A model generated the notes under the pieces. It saw nothing but the letters and a program-made list of their open reading frames with translations, searched no databases and was not told where the DNA came from. The position numbers and the translations under genes were made by a program. From Candidatus Kapaibacterium sp. (GTDB lineage: Bacteria > Bacteroidota > Ignavibacteria > Kapaibacteriales > UBA2268), in contig JAONBD010000014.1 of NCBI GenBank assembly GCA_028376765.1, positions 1 through 39,500 on the forward strand: a stretch of 39,500 nt of DNA. The letters are read 5' to 3'. Shown here piece by piece: positions 34,421-39,500 of the stretch; the stretch's first letter is position 1; each line of letters opens with the position of its first letter.

Positions 34421-34492
34421 AGCGGGAGACGAGATTTGAACTCGCGACCCCAACCTTGGCAAGGTTGTGCTCTACCGCTGAGCTACTCCCGC
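34421..34492 (-). tRNA. tRNA-Gly (anticodon GCC)
   Basis: Read on the minus strand, GCGGGAG pairs with CTCCCGC. The D arm is GTAGCTCAGCGGTAGAGCA. The anticodon arm CAACC-TTGCCAA-GGTTG has anticodon GCC, and the T arm GCGAG-TTCAAAT-CTCGT is complete. The CCA is not encoded. The promoter is at 34516-34546. Confidence 0.97.
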
Positions 34493-34515
34493 TGATTCCT
34501 ATTAATTAAGGATTT

Positions 34516-34546
34516 CAAAAATATGTGCTTTTTTTTTAAAATGCAA
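34516..34546 (-). promoter_or_regulatory. Promoter of tRNA-Gly
   Basis: TTG (complement of 34544-34546), 20 bases, and TATTTTTG (complement of 34516-34523) give both elements on the minus strand. The start would lie near 34509, about 17 bases before the tRNA. The -7 octamer is identical to that of tRNA-Thr and the GldM-like operon. Confidence 0.65.
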
Positions 34547-34549
34547 GAA

Positions 34550-35182
34550 TTAATTAAAATATTTTTTGAAGTTTTTAATAATCTTGTTTTTCAATTGTAA
34601 CATATCAACTTGTGTGCCAATTTCCTTTGATATTGAAGTTACTTCTTTCTCCTTTATACCACAAGGAATTATAAATTCAAATTCACTCAAATCATTATTT
34701 ACATTTAAAGCGAGACCGTGTGAAGTAACCCATCTGGAACAATGCAAGCCCATAGCACAAATTTTTCTTTGCTCCTCTAGCCAAACGCCCGTGTATGAAT
34801 CAAATCGTCCAGATTTTATATCAAATTCTGCTACTGTATCAATAACAATTTGCTCAAGTGTCCTTAAAAACCAGTGCAGGTCTGGCTTAGACTTATTTAA
34901 ATCGAAGATAGGATAAACTACAAGTTGCCCTGGGTTGTGCAGAGTAACATCTCCTCCTCGATTATTAAAAATAACTTGAATATTATTGTTATTATAAAAT
35001 TCTTCTGATTTAGTTAGGTTTTCTTCAGAACCATTTTTGCCTATAGTTATAACTGTGGGATGTTCACAAATAATAAGCGTACTATCCTTTTGTTGTTTTT
35101 GAACAGAAGTTGCTATTTCTTTTTGCAAGTCCCATGCTTTTTGATAATCAAATAAACCAATATCTAAAATATTGAATTCCAT
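34550..35182 (-). CDS. lipB: Octanoyl-[acyl carrier protein]:protein N-octanoyltransferase
   Basis: LipB transfers octanoate from acyl carrier protein to a lysine of lipoyl domains (E2 and glycine-cleavage H proteins), the first step of endogenous lipoylation in the cytoplasm. The 210-residue product has the motif RGGDVTLHNPGQLVVYPI, the catalytic lysine K140 (RKICAMGLHCSRWVTSHGLALNV) and the acyl-accepting C174 (IIPCGI). These match E. coli K135 and C169. Length is normal. It is divergent from lysC with 41 bases between, and no lipA is adjacent. It would supply the cofactor for the complex containing the E1 enzyme in this window. Confidence 0.94.
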   Translation of the reverse strand: MEFNILDIGLFDYQKAWDLQKEIATSVQKQQKDSTLIICEHPTVITIGKNGSEENLTKSEEFYNNNNIQVIFNNRGGDVTLHNPGQLVVYPIFDLNKSKPDLHWFLRTLEQIVIDTVAEFDIKSGRFDSYTGVWLEEQRKICAMGLHCSRWVTSHGLALNVNNDLSEFEFIIPCGIKEKEVTSISKEIGTQVDMLQLKNKIIKNFKKYFN

Positions 35183-35200
35183 ACTATTTTCTTAATTTTG
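35172..35200 (+). promoter_or_regulatory. Promoter of the lysC-lysA operon
   Basis: TTG (35172-35174), 18 bases, and TAATTTTG (35193-35200) match both promoter elements. The start would be near 35207, about 17 bases before the lysC ATG. The -33 element lies inside the first codons of lipB on the other strand. Confidence 0.6.
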
Positions 35201-35223
35201 TAATAATAATTGGTGTAACGAAT

Positions 35224-36606
35224 ATGACGGTAAAAAAATTTGGTGGAACTTCAGTTGGTACTGCCGAAATGATAAAAAAAGTAAAAGAAATTGTAAGTTT
35301 CAATGATGAAAAAGTTATTGTTGTTGTTTCTGCTGTTGCAAAAACAACTAATAGGTTGGTTTCATTACTAGAAAATTTGGAACATAACGACATTATTTTT
35401 GCGAATAATGATCTAAAAACTATATATAAATATCATTTTGAATTGATTAGCGAATTAGGGATTAAAGATGATACTATTGAATATTTAGATAAGATTATAC
35501 ATGTTCTAAAAAATATTATTGAATCTGTGAACAACAAAATTGATCTTACAAATAACCAAAAAGATGTAATACTTTCTTGTGGTGAACTGCTATCCTCTAA
35601 GATAGTTTATCAATATTTACTTTCAGAAAATGTTAAAGCAAGCTTTATTGATTCCAGAGAAATTATTAAAACCGATTCTGAATTTACTAATGCAGAGGTA
35701 AATCTTGAACAATCTAAATATCATATAAATAATAAATTAAAAGACTCCTTTAAAAGTTCTGATGTCATTATAATGGGAGGCTTCATTGCATCTGACGAGA
35801 AAGGCAGAACTACAACAATTGGGAGAGGAGGTTCAGATTTTTCGGCATCAGTTATGGCATGGGCATCTGAAGCAGAAAAATTAGAAATTTGGACTGATGT
35901 TGATGGTATTATGAGTATCGATCCAAAATTAAATAAGAATGCTCTCAGAATATTACAACTTTCTTATGATGAGGCAGCTGAACTTGCATACTTTGGAGCT
36001 AAGGTTCTCCACCCTAAAACAATTGGTCCTGCTATCAAGGCAAAGATTCCAGTAATTGTAAAAAATACTTTTAACCCCAATTTGAAGGGAACTTGGATTC
36101 AGGATTCAGATACAAACACAAAAATAATCAAAGCATTCTCCTACTGGGATGATATTATTGTTATTAATATTAAATCTAATAGGATGCTAGGAGCTCATGG
36201 CTTTTTAAATAATGTATTTGAAATATTTAAAAATTATAAAACCCCAGTTGATTTAATTGCGACTTCAGAAGTTAGCCTTTCACTCACAATTGATTCCGAT
36301 AAAAATTTGGGGTACATTATAGGTGAGCTAGAAAAATTTTCAAATGTCACTGTACATACAAACCATTCAATAATATCGGCTATTGGTGATGGGATTAAAG
36401 AAACTGCCGGTATAGCATCTCGCTTTTTTGGAGTTCTAAAAGATGTAAATATTAAAATGGTCAGCATTGGTGCTTCCGAAGTAAACATTTCAATTGTTGT
36501 TCACCAAGGTGATCTTGAGCGAAGTCTTGATTTGCTCCACAAAGAATTTTTTGATAATCTAGAATACCCTAACATATTTGAAAGGATAGAAAATGGAAAA
36601 AATTAA
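35224..36606 (+). CDS. lysC: Aspartate kinase
   Basis: Aspartate kinase phosphorylates aspartate, the first step to lysine, diaminopimelate, threonine and methionine. The 460-residue product has KKFGGTSVG (about 4-12), the aspartate-binding segment GRGGSDFSASVMAW, and TDVDGIMSIDP, followed by SYDEAAELAYFGAKVLHP. Two C-terminal ACT domains (about 310-450) should mediate feedback inhibition. It is monofunctional: there is no homoserine dehydrogenase part, as in ThrA. Its 3' end overlaps lysA by 14 bases, which points to coupled production of diaminopimelate and lysine, so the lysine-type isoenzyme is likely. The effector cannot be read from sequence. Confidence 0.93.
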   Translation: MTVKKFGGTSVGTAEMIKKVKEIVSFNDEKVIVVVSAVAKTTNRLVSLLENLEHNDIIFANNDLKTIYKYHFELISELGIKDDTIEYLDKIIHVLKNIIESVNNKIDLTNNQKDVILSCGELLSSKIVYQYLLSENVKASFIDSREIIKTDSEFTNAEVNLEQSKYHINNKLKDSFKSSDVIIMGGFIASDEKGRTTTIGRGGSDFSASVMAWASEAEKLEIWTDVDGIMSIDPKLNKNALRILQLSYDEAAELAYFGAKVLHPKTIGPAIKAKIPVIVKNTFNPNLKGTWIQDSDTNTKIIKAFSYWDDIIVINIKSNRMLGAHGFLNNVFEIFKNYKTPVDLIATSEVSLSLTIDSDKNLGYIIGELEKFSNVTVHTNHSIISAIGDGIKETAGIASRFFGVLKDVNIKMVSIGASEVNISIVVHQGDLERSLDLLHKEFFDNLEYPNIFERIENGKN

Positions 36607-37843
36607 TAATCTTGATATTAAAGATCTAACTAATCAATTTGGATCACCACTTTATGTTTATGATTCAGATAGAATTGAAGCCAACTATAAAAGGTTAAAA
36701 ACGGCTCTCACTGATCATTACCCAAACAATAACATTCACTTTTCTGTGAAAGCAAACAGTAATCTATCTATATTAGATATTTTCAGAAGAAATGGCTCTG
36801 GAGCAGATTGTTCATCACCTACCGAGCTTAGATTAGCTCTTATGGCAGGTTTTGATCGGGAAGATATTCTTTATACAGGGAACTATGAAAGCTACGAAGA
36901 TCTAGAATATGTAAGCTCTATTAAAGGTATAAAGCTAAATCTTGACGATATTACTTCACTAGAAAGAATATTAAAATTTGGTGTGCCAGAAAGAATTTCG
37001 TTCCGAATAAATCCAGGAATAGGTCGTGGTGGCTTCGAAGGTATTACAACAGCTGGCTCTGATGCGAAATTTGGTATCCCCTACGAAAAGGCAGCCGAGG
37101 CATACAAAATGGCGCTTGATGCAGGTGTTAAAAGGTTTGGCATTCACATGATGACTGGTTCTAACAACCTTGAACCTTACTACTTCGCCGAAGTAGTGGA
37201 TAAACTACTTATCATTGCAGGTGACATTTTCCCTGAACTAGGAATAAAACCAGAATTTATTGACATTGGTGGAGGTCAAGGTATCCCCTACAGAGATGAT
37301 GAAGACCCTCTTAATGTTGATTTAATGGCAAAATTAATTGCTAAAATTATCAAAGAACGATGTCAAAGTTACGACTTCGGTTTGCCACAACTACTACTTG
37401 AACCTGGAAGATACCTAGCTGCAGATGCTGGATACCTAATAGCTAAAGTTACTGGTATCAAAAATGGTTATAAAAAGTTTATCGGACTTGATGCCGGTAT
37501 GGGCACTCTAGTACGGCAAAGTCTTTACGGAGCTTTCCACAGAATGGAAGTCTATGGAAAAAATTCAGATTTTGAGAACGTAAATATCTGTGGTCAGATT
37601 TGTGAAAATTCTGACATCTTTGCTAAGAACATAAGATTGCCTAAAATGGATATTGGCGATTTAGTAACTTTCAAAGATACTGGTGCTTACGGATTTGTTA
37701 TGTCATCGGTTTACAATAATCGAACAAGACCGGCTGAAGTACTCATTGAAAATGGTAAACCAATTCTTATTAGAAAAAGAGAATCTTTTGATGATATTTT
37801 AAGGCTATACCCCGAAGAAATCCTTCAAAAATATAACTCTTAA
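36593..37843 (+). CDS. lysA: Diaminopimelate decarboxylase
   Basis: LysA is the PLP enzyme that converts meso-diaminopimelate to L-lysine in the cytoplasm. The 416-residue product has the lysine that holds PLP, K53 (HFSVKANSN), the phosphate-binding GGGQGIPY, EPGRYLAADAG, and the dimer-interface cysteine motif CENSDIF contributed to the neighbouring active site. It overlaps lysC by 14 bases and belongs to the same transcript. The last 39 bases overlap the end of a membrane protein gene on the other strand, with no terminator visible. Since diaminopimelate is also a wall building block, the step sits at a branch between lysine and peptidoglycan. Confidence 0.95.
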   Translation: MEKINNLDIKDLTNQFGSPLYVYDSDRIEANYKRLKTALTDHYPNNNIHFSVKANSNLSILDIFRRNGSGADCSSPTELRLALMAGFDREDILYTGNYESYEDLEYVSSIKGIKLNLDDITSLERILKFGVPERISFRINPGIGRGGFEGITTAGSDAKFGIPYEKAAEAYKMALDAGVKRFGIHMMTGSNNLEPYYFAEVVDKLLIIAGDIFPELGIKPEFIDIGGGQGIPYRDDEDPLNVDLMAKLIAKIIKERCQSYDFGLPQLLLEPGRYLAADAGYLIAKVTGIKNGYKKFIGLDAGMGTLVRQSLYGAFHRMEVYGKNSDFENVNICGQICENSDIFAKNIRLPKMDIGDLVTFKDTGAYGFVMSSVYNNRTRPAEVLIENGKPILIRKRESFDDILRLYPEEILQKYNS

Positions 37844-38575
37844 CATCAAATAAACATTGAAACCACAATATAGACTAAATAGTAAACCAACAATCATAAA
37901 AATTCTCCTGTGTACTCTACGGACTAATAATCCGTAGTGGTACCATAGGAAAAATATTGCCAATAGAAATACAACACCTTTTTTAATTTCAGTTTCGAAA
38001 TCTTTTTCAAAATCCAATAATACTTCGTCTTGTAATTCCTTCGTAAAAATCTTTACAGGTACATCATTAGCTCTTAGTTTTAGCCCATACTGCAAATCAG
38101 AATTTGAAGGGTAATAACTAATTAAAAAACTATCATATTTACTAGTATCAATTAATATCCTAGCTTCTTTGTTAGCATTAGCTTCAACATAAAACATATC
38201 CATAGAAAATAAACCCAGCCCATCGTTGATATGTCGCCAATTGTTGCTATCCTTATGTTTCAGAAAAAAACTAAATTCAGATTTAGAATCTAAATTATTT
38301 TCGATTTCTACTTTTTTTTCAATGGTCGGAGTAATGTATTCTAGAGCTATATTAGGAACTGTTATATCAAATGTATAAACTATTAACAATAGCCAAAACG
38401 GTACAATTAAAATCAATCTAAAATAATGCTCAAAAAATGAATTAGCTTTTTTATGGAAGCCCGTAAGCGAGGTAATCCAGTAAATAAAATACACCATAAA
38501 TGACCCAACTATAATTGACAATTCCCAATTGATTAGGTATCCTTCTATGTTAATATAAGTATCTAATAATTCCAT
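37805..38575 (-). CDS. Membrane protein of unknown function (256 aa)
   Basis: I do not recognise the family. Four hydrophobic segments can be read: about 19-36 (SIIVGSFMVYFIYWIT), 53-70 (LILIVPFWLLLIVYTFDI), 198-214 (GVVFLLAIFFLWYHYGL) and 225-245 (IFMIVGLLFSLYCGFNVYLML). Between the second and third lies a region of about 125 residues, mostly hydrophilic with beta-strand character (KSEFSFFLKHKDSN, EARILIDTSKYDSFLISYY), probably periplasmic. The RRVHRR cluster near 217-222 should be cytoplasmic by the positive-inside rule. It is monocistronic, convergent with lysA with a 39-base overlap. No catalytic motif is seen. Confidence 0.65.
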   Translation of the reverse strand: MELLDTYINIEGYLINWELSIIVGSFMVYFIYWITSLTGFHKKANSFFEHYFRLILIVPFWLLLIVYTFDITVPNIALEYITPTIEKKVEIENNLDSKSEFSFFLKHKDSNNWRHINDGLGLFSMDMFYVEANANKEARILIDTSKYDSFLISYYPSNSDLQYGLKLRANDVPVKIFTKELQDEVLLDFEKDFETEIKKGVVFLLAIFFLWYHYGLLVRRVHRRIFMIVGLLFSLYCGFNVYLMLRVIFLKDFFGV

Positions 38576-38657
38576 TCAATTTAATATCGGCACTTATCAA
38601 TAAAACTGATATTCACTAATTTTTAATCTAATTCTTTTTTTGATTTTCTAAATTAAG

Positions 38658-38693
38658 CAAAAGTCTCATATATTTTATAATATGAGACTTTTG
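38658..38693 (-). terminator. Terminator of the Spy-like lipoprotein gene
   Basis: A perfect 14-base-pair stem, CAAAAGTCTCATAT (38658-38671) with ATATGAGACTTTTG (38680-38693) and an eight-base loop, lies 40 bases after the lipoprotein stop on the minus strand. The T run is inside the stem, so it may also act as a 3' stability hairpin. No other gene lies in 38576-38733. Confidence 0.65.
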
Positions 38694-38733
38694 ACATTCA
38701 AGCTAATTCAATTTTAATTAAGAAGGTGTATTA

Positions 38734-39414
38734 CTAACCTTTTTCTGTTGTTAATGTTTCCCAAATTGCTAATTGCTCATCGCTAAGAATCGACTTTATG
38801 TTTTCTTCAAACACAAGTTTACATTCTTTCATCGAATCAATTAAAGAAGCTCTTTCGGTACTATTTTCAAATGCAGTTCGGATTTCCTCTCTCAAACTTT
38901 TTAATGCATCTAACAGCTCATCTTTGCTCAAATTCCCAGCTTTGTAATCTTCAATTAAAAGTGATCTGCGACCATTAAATTGTTCTAAAATGGTATTATC
39001 AATTTCTCGTAATTGTTCCATATAAGACTTGCTACATTCTTTTCTAGCAATTACAAAGGCCTTCAATTGCTCTTTTTGCTCATCGCTTAAATCTAACTGA
39101 CTTAAGCCTCCACGCCTGTCTTCACGTTTTACGTCTTTTTTCTTGCCACCACGGAATCCTTTCTTTCCATATTTTTTTCTTGCTGGTCCAACTTTTTCCT
39201 CATAGCCATAAATCTCCTGCGAATCAAATTCTGATTCAAAGGTTCCACCATCTATTTGAATATTATCAAACTCTGATAGTGATGTGAATACAGCTTCGCT
39301 AAGATCTGTATCTCCAGATGGTTCGGTTCCATTTTTTCCTAAATTATCGCAGGAAACTAGACCCAAAAGCGATACTAGCAATAGAATTGCTACATTTTGT
39401 GATATTCTGTTCAT
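38734..39414 (-). CDS. Lipoprotein with Spy/CpxP-like helical region
   Basis: The 226-residue protein has a lipoprotein signal peptide with lipobox LGLVSC (cysteine at about 22). An acidic segment (about 35-75) is followed by a strongly basic, glycine-rich patch (ARKKYGKKGFRGGKKKDVKREDRRGG, quoted in part as KKYGKKGFRGGKKK) and then a long helical region. That region contains two LTxxQ-type motifs, LSDEQKEQL and LSDEQLAIW, which characterise the periplasmic stress chaperones Spy and CpxP. Two cysteines (in ARKECSK and SMKECKL) may form a disulfide. The basic patch is unusual and could bind nucleic acid, lipopolysaccharide or an acidic surface. The Spy relation rests on the motif only. Confidence 0.6.
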   Translation of the reverse strand: MNRISQNVAILLLVSLLGLVSCDNLGKNGTEPSGDTDLSEAVFTSLSEFDNIQIDGGTFESEFDSQEIYGYEEKVGPARKKYGKKGFRGGKKKDVKREDRRGGLSQLDLSDEQKEQLKAFVIARKECSKSYMEQLREIDNTILEQFNGRRSLLIEDYKAGNLSKDELLDALKSLREEIRTAFENSTERASLIDSMKECKLVFEENIKSILSDEQLAIWETLTTEKG

Positions 39415-39500
39415 TTTAATGAACTCCTATATTTGTGATTATTAATTTTCTCACTTCCTAAATTCATTATATAAGACAAACTAATCTAAATAAAGTTTAA

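Noticed and set aside
1-39500. Mobile elements, CRISPR arrays, phage genes or a replication origin
   Set aside because: No transposase or integrase, no spaced direct repeats, and no DnaA-box cluster were seen; base composition looks even throughout.

Overview
This AT-rich window (roughly 30% G+C by eye) is densely packed chromosomal DNA from a Bacteroidota-type (FCB group) bacterium. The evidence is: type IX secretion (T9SS) genes (a PorU-like C25 sortase next to PorV), a secreted subtilase with a C-terminal T9SS sorting-domain-like tail, a single-chain E1 alpha/beta 2-oxoacid dehydrogenase, and promoters of the Bacteroidota form TTG/TTTG - 18 to 20 bp - TAnnTTTG. PorU ends in a FlgD-like Ig module and the GldM/PorM-like protein is divergent and detached from gldK/L/N, so I lean towards a deep branch (Ignavibacteria/Kapabacteria-like) rather than Flavobacteriia or Bacteroidia; that is inference. 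There are no insertion sequences, phage genes or CRISPR arrays.

Layout. 242-5473 (+): murC, a three-domain parvulin, a SurA-like chaperone and pyrE, tightly spaced. 12561-5457 (-): a four-gene envelope operon with a GldM/PorM-like single-pass periplasmic protein, two unrecognised outer-membrane beta-barrel proteins with soluble N-terminal domains, and a secreted VWA-OmpA protein. This is the best candidate here for an undescribed system. 12810-14920 (+): trkA overlapping a family 2 glycosyltransferase, ended by a terminator shared with a tRNA-Thr(UGU) on the other strand. 15895-15122 (-): a WaaE-like glycosyltransferase. 15975-18746 (+): the T9SS-targeted subtilase. 22126-18771 (-): an active/inactive M16 peptidase pair. 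22230-23570 (+): a secreted Ig-like protein. 25589-23571 (-): fused E1. 25659-26717 (+): pdxB-like gene. 27599-26832 (-): a TPR-like lipoprotein. 29047-27676 (-): a DUF3108 protein and a LolA-like carrier. 34199-29104 (-): porU-porV. Then tRNA-Gly(GCC) and lipB on the minus strand, divergent from the lysC-lysA operon (+), an unknown membrane protein (-) and a Spy-like lipoprotein (-).

How the genes fit together. Most of the window concerns the cell envelope. MurC makes the wall precursor; the parvulins, LolA-like and M16 proteins act on folding, lipoprotein traffic and quality control in the periplasm; PorU/PorV mature and attach T9SS cargo; the subtilase and Ig protein are likely cargo; the VWA-OmpA/barrel/GldM-like operon could span the envelope from inner membrane to outer membrane. 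Metabolic genes are dispersed among these: pyrE (pyrimidines), pdxB (vitamin B6), lysC-lysA (lysine/diaminopimelate, also a wall precursor), lipB with the E1 enzyme (lipoylation and a lipoate-dependent complex).

Regulation visible in sequence. Six intrinsic terminators (one weak) and seven candidate promoters can be placed. The promoters of the GldM-like operon, tRNA-Thr and tRNA-Gly share the identical -7 octamer TATTTTTG. Two promoter positions (murC, trkA) show that the first ATG of the open frame is not the real start. Several convergent genes overlap or abut at their stop codons.
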